Source: Berghia stephanieae (Eukaryota > Mollusca > Gastropoda > Nudibranchia > Aeolidiidae). Taken from it: a stretch of 64,000 nt of DNA. The stretch lies in assembly GCA_034508935.3 (NCBI GenBank), contig CM067445.1:45899837-45963836 (forward strand). The letters run 5' to 3'. Position 1 is the first letter of the stretch. The number at the start of each line of letters is the position of its first letter. This document shows positions 38,748 to 49,899 of the stretch, piece by piece. The notes beneath the pieces were generated by a model. The model was not told the origin of the DNA. It worked only from the letters and a program-made list of their open reading frames with translations, and searched no databases. The translations under genes were made by a program, and so were the position numbers.

Positions 38748-41607
38748 TAGAACTCGGAAATAGCGAGTTTGACGGGTCCACTCCTGATTACTCGCTATTT
38801 CCGAGTTCTCGCTATTCCCGAGTTGCCAGGAAAGGTCACTCGGCCATACAAAAATATGGAAAGACAATGTGTGTGTGTGTGTGTGTTTGTGCGTGTGTGC
38901 TGCGCGTGCATGCAAATGACTGTGTGTGGATAAAGTGGGGTGAGGGCGGGGTTGAACACGGCCTTCGTTAACTACGTAATGATGGCCACAGGTTGAAGTT
39001 GATCCACCCCTTCCATTTCCATCAAGATTTCGTGTATGTGTGTGTGCGAGCGTTTGTATGCACTAGGCATGTTTGATGAGGTAAGCAAGCGCATCACTCA
39101 ATCACTGACCCACTGAAATGATGGTTCCACGCTCCCCGCTCTCGCTGATTTTGTCGTTCGTTATCGAATGCGACTCGCTGACCGATGCTGCGAAGTGAGG
39201 CATGTTGACATGTTGGCTGCCAGTGCTTGCCTCGCGCGGCACCACATTGGGTGAATAATTGACCCCACACGCACACAAACACACACACCCAACCCCCACC
39301 CAAATTTGTTTCGCCTATTATGTACTCTAGACTAGGCTACTGTGTAATATTACTCGTAACGAAAAATAAGAAAAGAAAAGAAGCTAGGCTAAAAATATTT
39401 AAATCGCCCTTGTCTGGTGTTTTGCTTTACTTCGTTCAAAGTCCTAGGCTAGGGCAGGAAATGCTCGTTATTTCCGAGTTGACCTCTTTTTCATACTCGC
39501 TACTTGCATGCTAATTTTATTGACTCAAATAAGAGAAAAAAACGGGGATTTAGATTTTACTCGCTATTTCCGAGTTCTCGCTATTTCCGAGTACGTTACT
39601 TTCATGTTCTACTGTATATATATATATGTGTGTGTGTGTGTCTGTGTATGTATGTGTGTATGTATGTGTCAACACCATACTCAAATATGTGACTGTCAGT
39701 CCCATCCGGTATTATGTGGATGTTTTTGCATTTATTTTTTTTTTTTTGGGGGGGGGGGGGAGTTAGTTTGGTTGGTTGTTTTATTGTTTTATTAATTATT
39801 TTTTTTATTGTTTAATTGGTAATTCTAATCAGTTTAGGCTAGTAAGTAGGAATATACTGGAATGGTAATGGTAAAAAAAAAAATTTGATCTAGAATTTTC
39901 TGGCACATCAAATTAAAAACAGTGAAAAGGGAGACTAATTCAAACAGGGAAGAGAAATAAATTCCAAGAGCAATATATCTTCTTGTCAAATCTGAAAGCA
40001 CCGAAAAGTTCCACTTACACAGGATCCCCAATTAAAGGTATAAACTCAAATGTTTACAATATAAACAATGATGACTAAAACTCACAACAATGATTAATTA
40101 ACTGAGAGATGATTAACAAACAAAAAGTAATCTTTAGAAAAAAAAAAAAAGAGAACAGTATATTTGACTTCACTGAGAATCCCAGCAATGACTACGACAT
40201 GAATTGTTTTGCCCCAAGGCACAACTTAAACCTAGAGTATGAGTTGATTCTTGTCCAGCTTTTCAAACTCAAGTATCTGACATGAAATGTATGCTGAAAT
40301 TAAGCTTACACCACCTTATCTGAACCTTTACAGACAGGGTTAATTAATCTTACATCTCATTTGGAGTTGACACCAAGAAAGCAATGAAGTAAAAAGTCAC
40401 TCCTTTTTTTTTTACTGGGTAGAATGATTATAATAGATTCAAGAAAATACAAAATACCAATCACGGAACGTCTCAAGCTCAAACCCTTCTTTAACCAATG
40501 ATAAAAACATTTGAAATGTTAATTCATCTCTTTTACTCCAGACAGACAGCTCTTGGTATTTTTTTCTTGCTTGAAACTGTTATATTCATTTTTGTAAATT
40601 TTACATCTCACAACTCCTAGCAGCTTGGTGTGCAGCTTTGTGCGCCGAGAGTTATACTGTATGAGACAGGCGTTATAGAAATATATTGCTTCATTATTAT
40701 TTTTATTATTCACTTTTTTTTTGGTACTTCTCTCCAGTTGAAAACAAGAAGGTTTGCAATTATGATCAAAGAAATGAAGGGATTAATTAAGATTTGAAAG
40801 AAATTCAACTTGTGAAAGAATAAAACAGTTTTCTGATCACCAAATTGTTACATATTAGATTGGAAACTTTTATGATCTTTTATTTTTATTATTTCACAGA
40901 ATTTTCTCCAAGACTTTTGGGGTTCTCAGGAACACGAGAACAGATAGATGCTGCAACTAGAGCATACCGAGTTTATTACAGTGCTGGTCCTAAAGATGAG
41001 GACAATGACTATATTGTAAGTATTTTCATTTTTGTTTTTTGTTTTTTTGTTAAAATAATTTCCCACAGTTACCAACGTTATTTTCCTCATTGTCTATCTC
41101 ATGGCTAATCTCTTTGACTTCAACAAATGTTGAGAACAAAAGAGTGAAAGTTAATCCAATCTGAATAAAATGTCAGCTTGCATAATCATAACTGCTTTTG
41201 GTTGACAAACCTATATAGGGCTGCCACATGGTTTTTGTTTCAATCAAATTGCTCAGTCTGTGGTGGACTAGGAACAATATTTACAACAACTGGTTTTAGT
41301 TTAAAATGTTGCAATAGTGGACAGGAAAGTCAACTTCAGTTAATCACAACATTTTCACTGATCCCAAGGTGTTGCGCTTATCCGTAGTGGACTGTATTAT
41401 TAATGAGCAATAAAGATAATCTAATTATTTTATGTTTGATTTTTTTTGTGTATCTTATAGGTGGATCATTCCATCATCTCATATCTCGTCAACCCCGAGG
41501 GACAGTTTGTCGAATACTTTGGTCAAAACAAGAAAGTGGAGGAAATTTACGGCTCAACCAAACTTCACATTTTGTCTTACTTAAAAAAGAAGAAATCTGC
41601 CAAGTGA
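35352..41607 (+). CDS. SCO1: SCO1-type copper chaperone of cytochrome c oxidase (complete, 7 exons)
   Basis: Inner-membrane-anchored, thioredoxin-fold copper metallochaperone that delivers Cu to the CuA site of COX2. Exons: 35352-35543, 36170-36319, 37085-37175, 37704-37901, 38617-38709, 40900-41015, 41461-41607. They total 987 nt, coding for 328 residues (human SCO1 is 301). The first ATG at 35352 follows an in-frame TAG at 35331. Residues 1-114 form a basic, variable presequence region. A transmembrane helix lies near 119-138 ([17 protein letters not shown]). The copper ligands are C192 and C196 (NCPDICPEE) and H283 (VDHS). Also conserved are [45 protein letters not shown] and the EYFGQNK tail. 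Sole SCO-type gene seen, so orthology to vertebrate SCO1 versus SCO2 is not distinguished. Head to head with OPA1. Confidence 0.97.
35626..35800. repeat. (CT)n and (CA)n arrays in SCO1 intron 1
   Basis: Two CT blocks, each followed by ACACACACTCACACATTTCT, so the whole 80-100 bp block seems duplicated. Confidence 0.95.
36170..36319 (+). CDS. SCO1: SCO1 exon 2: variable N-terminal region
   Basis: 50 codons, phase 0/0, TTTTTTCAG|AAC ... ACG|GTGGGT. Pro/Lys/Ser-rich ([13 protein letters not shown]), like the low-complexity stretch before the SCO membrane anchor. Confidence 0.85.
36320..37084. other. SCO1 intron 2: nothing recognised
   Basis: AT-rich with a G-run of about 22 (36,933-36,952). 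No exon, SINE or MITE recognised. Confidence 0.5.
37085..37175 (+). CDS. SCO1: SCO1 exon 3: membrane anchor
   Basis: 91 nt, left phase 1. Encodes [20 protein letters not shown] followed by [10 protein letters not shown], matching human PVTWKSLAITFAIGGALLAG. Confidence 0.96.
37261..37425. repeat. (TTC)n array in SCO1 intron 3
   Basis: Polypyrimidine TTC/CTT array on the transcribed-sense strand, shortly after exon 3. Confidence 0.97.
37704..37901 (+). CDS. SCO1: SCO1 exon 4: CxxxC copper site
   Basis: 198 nt. Encodes [38 protein letters not shown] and a short helix. The two cysteines are the copper/redox pair of the family. Donor ACAG|GTGTTT is weak but required by phase. Confidence 0.97.
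38262..38430 (+). mobile_element. Degenerate tRNA-derived SINE (family 3-like)
   Basis: Head CATGGCTCAGTGGTTACATT and a B-box-like TTGAGTTCATTCC, then a diverged body. In SCO1 intron 4. Confidence 0.5.
38617..38709 (+). CDS. SCO1: SCO1 exon 5
   Basis: 93 nt. Encodes [20 protein letters not shown] and EALKEYCS, matching human [20 protein letters not shown]. Followed 35 bp later by a pogo-like MITE. Confidence 0.97.
38745..39613. mobile_element. Pogo-like (Tc1/mariner) non-autonomous element
   Basis: TA target duplication (38,743-38,744 and 39,614-39,615) and terminal repeats CAGTAGAACTC / GTTCTACTG. Near both ends are repeated CTCGCTATTTCCGAGTT units in both orientations, as in pogo-type ends. 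869 bp with no transposase frame. Lies in SCO1 intron 5. Confidence 0.8.
39890..40215 (-). mobile_element. SINE-like family D, diverged copy
   Basis: Blocks TTCCAAGAGCA, TAAACTCAAATGTTTACAAT, AGAGATGATTAACAAA and TTTGACT follow the same order as in the 44,843 copy, with many changes. Confidence 0.5.
40900..41015 (+). CDS. SCO1: SCO1 exon 6
   Basis: 116 nt. Encodes [20 protein letters not shown] and [17 protein letters not shown]. Donor ATT|GTAAGT, phase 0. Confidence 0.98.
41085..41394 (+). mobile_element. MITE-like repeat copy 2
   Basis: Counterpart of 3,730-4,183. Ends GTTGCGCTTATCCGTAGTGG + ACTG|TA, so a pogo-like TIR CAGTCCACTACGGATAAG is likely. Lies in SCO1 intron 6. Confidence 0.6.
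41461..41607 (+). CDS. SCO1: SCO1 exon 7: ligand histidine and stop
   Basis: 49 codons including TGA at 41605-41607. Begins [10 protein letters not shown] (copper-ligand His) and ends with a Lys-rich tail. Acceptor TTATAG. Confidence 0.97.
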   Translation: MDHSIISYLVNPEGQFVEYFGQNKKVEEIYGSTKLHILSYLKKKKSAK

Positions 41608-41798
41608 TATGCTTCACCTTCTCTGAATAACAACAAGCTGATATTTCATCAAACCAAAACTGCTTTCCTATATGTCTCCTGAATTTACTTATCTAAGATC
41701 TGTTTGAGAGAATCAGCTGTCCAGTAAGGGATGAGTGATTAATAATAGTAGTCTTTATTTTTAATCTGCGTTTTCCAAAGCTCACTCTTCCATACCCC

Positions 41799-42036
<238 letters not shown>

Positions 42037-42276
42037 TACATACACATGCGCATCAATTACATATGACTGTTTGAATGCGTGCAGATTTTGAGTGTTAAGC
42101 TGATGTGTATTTGTGGATTTTTTAAAAAAATCATACCAATTCGTATGAATGCAACTGTTTCCGGTAAAGGATTCCACAGTGTGATATTAAATAATATGAA
42201 CATTAAAGTTTTTAACAAATCACAATTATGTTGTGTGTCTTTATTACAACAAAGGACAAAAATCGCTGAGTTATTT

Positions 42277-42282
42277 AATAAA
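42277..42282 (+). terminator. Candidate SCO1 poly(A) signal AATAAA
   Basis: AATAAA 670 bp after the SCO1 stop codon, beyond a CT/TA/CA array. Possible, but AATAAA is frequent in this AT-rich DNA, so support is weak. Confidence 0.3.
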
Positions 42283-42289
42283 TACTAAT

Positions 42290-42860
42290 GTGTTGCTCAT
42301 TGACACAATTCCAGGTGGATAGAGGGTTGAGGAAGTTTTCTACTTCTACTTAAGGTGATGGGGTGCTAGGTTGGACCACCATTGCTATTTCAGCTATTCT
42401 CCTATTTTATCTTCTTTTGTGTTCCTATTCCTGTAATGTTATGGAAGAAACCTATTTGACCTGAGCTACACCTTGACTAGGATCTTTTGCTTAGTGGGAA
42501 ACAGGTAGGTGTTTTGTTTTATTACTTTTTAAAATGAGAGATTGTGAGAAGAATGCTTAAAGTTCCACGGACTGACAACATGCACAATGACTATTTTTTG
42601 AATAGAGTTAGAGATAAATTATGTTTTTGTCACTTACATGGAAAAGGCAAAAACAATTTTATTTTTTTTGAGAGTGTAGGCTTTCAAAATGTGATCTGGT
42701 GGGTTCTTGTTTCTTGATGGAAAGAGAGCTAGAGGGTGATAGAGGCTGAAGCACACAACAAACTATTTTCGTTTTTCCTATTTACTGAAGCTGACATGAC
42801 CGAAAAGTAATTCAAACGTTATCAGTCATCTACTACCAACATCTGGAATACTCTGGTTTC
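42290..42860. other. SCO1 downstream flank: nothing recognised
   Basis: No coding signal or known repeat seen. Confidence 0.4.
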
Positions 42861-42864
42861 ACAC

Positions 42865-43262
42865 ATCATCATCAAGTGATGCCAGGTCTTTGGCAGACAC
42901 AGGCGATCAGAAATCTCCAATTCTTTTTGTCCTCTGATCGTCTCGGAAAGTAAATGTTAGTTTCATTTGTCACTCCAGTTAATATCCTAAGATCTGTGAC
43001 ATATCCTTTGTTTTCTTTCCCATCAATTTTCCCCACTAAACCAATGGCAGAGTTATGTTAATTCCCTTTCTCTTTTAGCTCTAAGGAGAAAGTGTTTTGT
43101 GCCTGCTCGATCCAATACTTCCTCAATTGTCACTCTTTCTGTCCAGGATATTTCCATGATGTTACCTTTAAAAAATCACATCCTTTCAGCCCCAACCTTC
43201 TTCCTATTTTTTGTTGTTGATATTCCAACTCTCACATCCGTATGGAAGGACTGACCATACGT
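42865..43262 (-). mobile_element. LINE remnant, 3' end of reverse-transcriptase ORF
   Basis: Minus strand encodes, with frame changes and stops, LPYGCESW near 43,240 and KRIGDF / SAKDLASLDDD near 42,870-42,910. This is the usual C-terminal part of animal LINE ORF2 proteins (..YGCESW.. to ..RPG..SLDDD). Old copy: at least two frame breaks and several stops. Confidence 0.65.
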
Positions 43263-44380
43263 TTGTATCCAAAACATAAATGACTACAATTCAATGAGAC
43301 AAACCTGGCGAAATTTGGATTGCAATAAAACACTTTAATCATTAAAATTTCAATACATAATATAAAAACAAATTTCACCACCAGCACAATACAACAGCTG
43401 AACAACATTGAAGGCAAGCTATTCCAATATTATAATAATAACAACATTGATTCACAGAATTCTCATTTGAACACAAGATAGAAATTAATAAATTAGTAGA
43501 TTATTAATTTGTTAACTATTACTATTAATGTATCATCAAATACGTACATTTTCGTATAATATTTACGTATAATTACCATTTCAATGATGAAAATTGATAA
43601 ATTAATTGATTACACATTTGTAAAATAATATCTGAAGGAGGATTTAGTTCATACGAAAGTTTCTTTCATAAACGTGTCTTGTCTCTTCAATTTCATTTTT
43701 TTCCATGTGTTAAATTATGGTTTATGGTAAAAATGATTCAATATTGCACCTTACATTTTTTTTCATACCTTAACTTTTCATTTTAGATTCAAGCTGTGTT
43801 CTTTGAGTCAAATGCAAATACAAAATAGCAATTTTCAGAATTATTGCTCATCTGAAACTTTTTGTTACATTCGTATTTTATTCCTTAAATTTAATCACAA
43901 GTGATCAAAATGTTCAACAATTTTGGATCAAAAACAAAATTATTTCTTACCTAGAGATTTTTCCATTCAGATCTGATTTTTCAGAAAACTTCTGTCCTAT
44001 ATCACAAATAATGAACAACATAAACAAAACTGCATGTTTTGCATATGAATTAGCATCAATATGTTTATTTATTGCAGGAAACCAGAGAAGGGAATTAATC
44101 CTTAGAAGACATTCACACACTCGTGATGCTGTGACATGAAGTCAACGATTGTAGTTTTATCAGTTGCTAACGTTTACACAACGACTAGGTCTTCCTACAT
44201 GAAGGAATCCAAATATCTTTTTCATTCACTTTCACTTTCAGAGGACCATTGCCCTAGATTATTCAGCTTTTAAGTAGCATTGCTTAATGTAATTTTGTAT
44301 ACACTTTTTATTTAATTGTTACAACTAGAATAAAGTATAACGTTGAAAGTCATGATTTCTTGGATATACCAATTGAGGTA
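43263..44380. other. Intergenic AT-rich DNA
   Basis: No gene, SINE or LINE recognised. Confidence 0.4.
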
Positions 44381-44388
44381 ATTTGTTT

Positions 44389-44395
44389 TCTTTTT

Positions 44396-44426
<31 letters not shown>

Positions 44427-44428
44427 GA
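44389..44428 (+). repeat. T-run joined to G-run
   Basis: About 15 T followed by about 23 G. Same composite as at 867, 39,739, 50,628 and 54,412. Confidence 0.95.
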
Positions 44429-44715
44429 CGAGGAGGGGTTGATTTTAACAAACTTGTTCTAACATAATGAAGTTGCTCCTTGATATTCAAAGAAAGAAAA
44501 CATGCGTCAGCATTTCTCTAATTTAATACTCATAAGTAGAAATTTTCCCGTATTGAATGAATCTCCATCACTCAAACTCGTATGTATCTCTATTATTTAT
44601 GTTGACATTTTGAATGAAAACAAAAATGATATCCTTTATAAATAGGAAGTTTACATTATTTTTGTAGTACTCATCTGGTTTATAATACTATTGCCAACTA
44701 ATATTGATATTGTGG

Positions 44716-44832
44716 TAGAGAAATGATTGTAGTATGTAGTGGTATAGTAGTACACAGTGGTGGTAGTAGTACTAGCAGTAGCTGTGTAATAGTAGTGGAA
44801 GTAGTAGTAATAGTAGTAGTAGTAGTAGTAAC
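44716..44832. repeat. (GTA)n microsatellite
   Basis: Imperfect GTA/GTG array, target of the family D insertion. Confidence 0.93.
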
Positions 44833-44842
44833 AATAGCTTTG

Positions 44843-45375
44843 TTTTTGTTTGTTTTTAAGGGTTTTACGGCGCTTGCAACACATTTAGGTTATATCAGCG
44901 CCAGTTAAAAGGAAGAAAATAAGATAGTAAAAAGTTATAGAATGACAATTAAAGTGGCCAAGAAAAGAGAAGACAAAAGGGGAATTGGTTCAAATAGGAA
45001 AGAGATGTAGATTCCAAGAGCACACTATCAAAGTACTTAGTTTGAGATTACCTAAAAGTCTCATCCAGACACACAAGCACAGATCCCAACCAAGAGGAAT
45101 ACACTCAAATGTTTTACAAATCGTATATACTATAAAGAAAACATAATACAATGCATAACAGAGCGATGATTTACAAGGAAAAAAACATCATCTCCCAAAA
45201 CAATAACTATGCATTTGACTGTTTCCCCCCTGCTAGGACTCCGGCCAGGGCCAGGACAAAACCAAGTAATCTCATTCCAAGACAAAGACAGAAAGCAAGT
45301 TGGAAAACAGATATAGGGGGATAGAAGACACAGTAAGTACCTCCCTGCCCACTATGGGAGGCAGGAACCCCACCC
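44843..45375 (-). mobile_element. SINE-like family D, full-length reference copy
   Basis: 533 bp bounded by 16-bp target duplications AGTAACAATAGCTTTG (44,827-44,842 and 45,376-45,391), inserted at the end of a GTA microsatellite. 5' end (high coordinate) GGGTGGGGTTCCTGCC. 3' end has the hairpin GGCGCT-loop-AGCGCC, then CCTTAAAAACAAAC. No tRNA-like head, so it is either a SINE of another origin or a LINE-derived non-autonomous element. Confidence 0.9.
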
Positions 45376-45574
45376 AGTAACAATAGCTTTGGGAGGACTA
45401 GCTAATTACTTTATAATGAGATCAGCTTATCCTATGGGGGAAACACATTGTAGAGTACTCTATGTTGTCATAATTGACTGACAATCGAAGATGATATTGT
45501 GATTACAACAGTTTCGAAATGATATCTTTCACCTTCTTCTATCAAACATTAATGTCATAACTTAAGTATATGAG

Positions 45575-45715
45575 GAGGCGACTTTTAAAACCTGCTTAGC
45601 CACATACAGATAGAAAAATAGCTACTATAACTCTCAAGCAATCCATTGGACTCCATAGAATCACCAGAGAAAATTAGAAGTATCAAAACACTCAGGGTAT
45701 TGTTCTATGAAACAA
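45575..45715 (+). repeat. Dispersed repeat, copy 1
   Basis: Shares AACCTGC..AGTCACA, CCATTGGACTCCAT-like, AATCACCAGAGAAAA and AAACACTCAGGGTA blocks with 47,630-47,775. Confidence 0.7.
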
Positions 45716-45747
45716 ACAAAAACAATTATTTTTCTCTTTAAACTAAA

Positions 45748-46050
45748 CTGCTAGAGCATTTATATAGTGCAATATCCACTAAACATGCTCAAAGCACTTT
45801 ACAAGCAGTCCCTGACCAACAGCAACACATAACATATGGAACAAGACATGACGCCTGTTAGGCGATATTCCTTTTTTTTTGACAGAGATGGCGCTGTTTA
45901 ACAACCAGGTACTCATTTTACACATGAGTATGGTGAGAGAATGTGAGTAAAGAGCTTTTCCAAGAACTCAACTATGCACTGAGCGAGGCTCGAATCCAGG
46001 ACCTTCCGATCCGAAAGCGAGTGTCATACCACAAGACCACATAGCTGCAC
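45748..46050 (-). mobile_element. tRNA-derived SINE family 1, full length
   Basis: Head (minus) GCAGCTATGTGGTCTTGTGG with a B-box-like GGATTCGAGCC. Middle TTTTACACATGAGTATGGTG region (plus strand). Tail reads TTTAGTGGATATTGCACTAT and ATATAAATGC. About 300 bp. Confidence 0.88.
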
Positions 46051-47142
46051 TTTAAGTCACTAAATAAATGAGAAAAAATTTGGAATGATGGAAATGCGAT
46101 TATTTAGCATGTTTTGAAAGCCTCTTCCTCAATTTATAAACAAAAATAGTAAAAGTTGAATAATATTTGATATGTATATCTCCAGGATAAGATTATTTAG
46201 GACGGTTTCAGGGACAAGACGGCTGCCCCTTCATTTTTCAAAACTTATGTTTTCACTTTCTCTCACTAAAATAAATTAAAATGCTCGAATACACCAAACA
46301 CCATCAGTGTTTCATGTTGAACTTTAAAATCTGTAAAATGAATGATCTTTAAATAAAGAGGTTTAATATTAATATTAAAATATATAAAATCTGCTTCGAA
46401 TCAACTTTGCCAAAACCTTTTTATAATAATATGGGATAGCCCATTGTCCATAAAACCGACCATTTATCCATGGTTTTATCTTAGTCTTTGATATGATACA
46501 TTTCCTTTATCTTTGATATATTTTCCTTACCCTTAATATGATTTATTTCCTTATCAAGATTACTCTTACCAAAAAGAAAAAAAAAAAAAAAAAGAATGTG
46601 ACCCAAGCCTCAAATCAGTCATATGTCGGAATGATTTATACAATGAAAATTATAATTTATTTTAAGCACAAAAAAAAAAAAAAAAAAAAAAATCCCAAAA
46701 AAACGATATTTTTGATACACTTAAATATTTTTATATTATTATTTATATTATTATTATCAATTCTGTTTATAATATACCCTAAATAATAATATAAATACTT
46801 AGGGAGCTTAATTATAAAATCTCTGATTTTACCTTTCAAGTCACTTTTCATCATCTGATTCGTTCCGACATAATACTAGATTGAGACAATGTGTCGCTCA
46901 AGATGGATGGACTAGAAGTTCAAATCCAGAACCTTCCTACTGAATTTAGAGCAAGTCGTATATTGAGAGTGTCATTCTCTAACCATATAACGCTTATAAC
47001 AAAATTTTACAGGAGAGACAAAAATTATTGCACACGTTCTTAACTTGGTGCAAATCATTATTGAGTAGGGGATTAATTGAAAGGCATTCTAAACATTATA
47101 AGCTAAAAAAAAAAAATTAAATTTCATTTCATTTTTATCCTG
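46051..47142. other. Intergenic AT-rich DNA
   Basis: Two A-runs (46,564-46,593 region and 46,670-46,692). No gene recognised. Confidence 0.4.
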
Positions 47143-47625
47143 AGTTACACAGTTAGCTCCAAAACACCACACGCAACAAACTTAAGTTGACAGCTCTCAG
47201 ATATTTTTAGAACTTTTGTTGATTTTTTAAAATGCTGTGTCTTTTTCTTATCCATTCCCACGTAAAGATTGTTAAAATAATATGATTGAATTGATTGAAG
47301 AAGTGATTTTTTACAGTTACACAGTTAGCTCCGAAACACCACAACACACTCACTTTGACAGCTCCATAGATATTTTTAACCGTTTATTGATTAAAGAAGA
47401 TGTGTCCTCTTCTTACCCATCATTATAAAAGATTGTTCAAATAATATGATTGAAGAATTCACTTTTTACCGTTACACAGTTAGCTCTAAAACACCACAAT
47501 ACGCTCGATTTGACAGCTCCGTAGGTATTTTAACCCTTTATTGAATTGATTAAAGAAGATATGTCCTTTTCTTAACCATTATCATAAAAGATTGTTGAAA
47601 TAATATGATTGAAGAAGTGACTTTC
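47143..47625. repeat. Tandem repeat, ~155-173-bp unit, 3 copies
   Basis: Units start at 47,143, 47,316 and 47,471 with GTTACACAGTTAGCTC and end with ATGATTGAAGAA. Diverged 10-20% by eye. Confidence 0.9.
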
Positions 47626-47629
47626 CAAA

Positions 47630-47775
47630 CCTGCGAAGTCACAACCAGATAGAAAATGAAACAACCCAGATAGAGAATGAGTGAACACTCTAAAGAAATC
47701 TGTTGGGCTCCATTGAATCACCAGGGAAAATTTGAAATTTCAAAACACTCAGGGTAATTGTTATACGAGGCAAAC
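47630..47775 (+). repeat. Dispersed repeat, copy 2
   Basis: Second copy of the 45,575 repeat, joined directly to the end of the 155-bp tandem array. Confidence 0.7.
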
Positions 47776-48289
47776 AAATTGAGCCATTAGGGAGCGGGCC
47801 CTGATGTAAGATAAAGATCATACACTTTTTCAGATCTTTATGAGGCAATCAAGACAATTATTTTCGAATTTAATTTAGTAAGTAAATGACAACAACAGCC
47901 ACATCTAAAAAAAAAAAAATCAGTTTTCTTTGAATAAAAAAAAGCGACTTAAGTTTTGAAAGTCAAGTCCTCAATGAAATAAAAAACATTTCGTTAAAAT
48001 GTAGGTAAAAACATCTTGTTTAAAGAATAATTAATTAAATAATATTCATAAGTTATCGCACGAGATAGTAAATAATAAATACATACATGTTATATTTGAG
48101 TATCAGCAAATTATTTTTAAAAAGACGATGGTAATAGATAAAATTTTGGTAAATGAAAGATTAAGATAGTGTCATTTGATATGTTATTTACCTCTTCAGA
48201 TTGAAAACAAAACAAAATTAATGAAATAAGCATTTGGTCCCTTATCACAATATTGTCTGATAATGATATTTAAGTATAGAAATAATTAT

Positions 48290-48430
48290 GATAAAGAGGA
48301 TGAAGATGATGATGATGATAATAATAATGATTATGATGATAATAATACTAATATTGTTATTTTTATTTATAATAATAACAATAATAATAATTATTATAAT
48401 AATAATAATAATTATGATGTGATAATAATA
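48290..48430. repeat. (GAT)n/(AAT)n microsatellite
   Basis: Mixed trinucleotide array. Confidence 0.93.
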
Positions 48431-48691
48431 CACATAATCGGCTCAAATTCATTTGACTTTTTTACAAGACGAAACACCAATTACCACTCAACAATCAAAA
48501 CCAGAAAGCCGAAAAAAAATGTCACTGAAATGTTGACCTCACAAGTCATTGCCAATGAACCGTAAACAGGGATAAATTTGCACAAAGGATGACCTTCCAC
48601 ATTGTCATTTTTAAAAAATAGACTTAATGAAATATTATGGTAGGTGCTCAGGGGAATTGTTGTACATGTCGCACCATATGGAAATGAGTTA

Positions 48692-48849
48692 CAGTGGAAT
48701 TCTAATAAAGCCAACACCGCCGGTCCAAAAAGATTGGTTGACTTTCAGCAGTGTTTACCTTATCCATTTTCAAAGAGTGATCAAGAACAGAGGTGTTGAC
48801 TTTAGCAGACGTTTACTTTAAGAGTGTTTATTTTATACGGATTCCACTC
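48692..48849. mobile_element. Pogo-like MITE (158 bp)
   Basis: TA target at both sides. Ends CAGTGGAATTC and GGATTCCACTC. Internal ACACCGCCGGTCCAAAAAG shared, in inverse, with 49,293-49,749. Confidence 0.75.
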
Positions 48850-49292
48850 TATTTGTATGGTGTGAAAGAGTTGACAATTATCTACATTTTGTCATTTATT
48901 TCTTTAAAATTTCTTTTTAATTGGCCGAGTTATGGCTATTAAAATTAGACAATCTGTAGAAAGGTGGTTTTGAAAGAAACTGGATTGAAGCGTAACTTTT
49001 ATAATTTTAACGTTTAAATATCACGGAAAATATTAAATTAGAATGTTAAAAGTGCAATTTTACTTTAGATTTCTGTCTGTGACAGTATGCAAAAATAAAC
49101 AAATTATCATATTCGTGGGAAATCCCAATTTTCATTGGAAAGTCCCAAAACTCCTTTTAATTGACACATCTCAACAGTGCTATCAGCGACATGTGGACCA
49201 TGTCCCTACAGCGCCTCATTTATAATTAAGCACGGGAGTATTTCTCCATTTTTTGATAACTCTCCGTCGTATAATAGATGTGTAGTTTGGTA

Positions 49293-49749
49293 CAGTGGTA
49301 TCTGCATACAGTCAACCTATGCTGCTTAAAGTCAACACCTCTTGTTGGTCCAAAATGTTCTGTTCTTTATCTAAGTGTGTTCCATTGATAATAGATAACG
49401 CCAACCTTGTTTCAACATTAAAATTTAACTAACGTACCCTGGAAAGACTCGTAATCGTATTTTAAAATTTGGCCAGAAAACTTGTCCTTCAAATATCGAT
49501 TTGATTTAACTGACCCTCATCTTGGCAATAACTCTCAAACCTGAGACCTCGTAAGGTCCCAGGTTCAAGTGTTTTGCAAAGATGAGAGTCATTAAAATCG
49601 ATCGATTTGAAGGAAAATAGTTTTTTTTTTTGTTTTGTTTTTTAACACGTGTTTTTGTTGTTGGTTTTTTTTTTTAGAGTACGGCAGTTGACTGGTTAAA
49701 GTTAGCCAATATTTCTGGTCCGGCGGTGTTGGGCATCAGGATTCCACTG
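49293..49749. mobile_element. Pogo-like MITE interrupted by another MITE
   Basis: TA (49,291-49,292) CAGTGGTATCTG at left and GGATTCCACTG TA (49,750-49,751) at right. The middle is split by the palindromic MITE at 49,429-49,687. Confidence 0.75.
49429..49687. mobile_element. Palindromic MITE family M, copy 1 (nested)
   Basis: Right end AGAGTACGGCAG. Centre CTCAAACCTGAGACCTCGTA/AGGTCCCAGGTTC folds back on itself. Arms with AATTTGGCCAGAAAAC. Same family at 52,027, 55,227 and probably 61,660. Confidence 0.75.
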
Positions 49750-49863
49750 TATTTGTTTTTCATCCAGGGGAAATAGTAACAGCCATTTTATGACGAATTT
49801 CAAGTGAATCTCAAATCTATGCATAGTCTCAGCCTGATTACGGAACATCAATTTGAATATATC

Positions 49864-49865
<2 letters not shown>

Positions 49866-49898
<33 letters not shown>

Positions 49899-49899
49899 A
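49866..49899. repeat. (AAC)n microsatellite
   Basis: ACA/AAC array. Confidence 0.9.
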
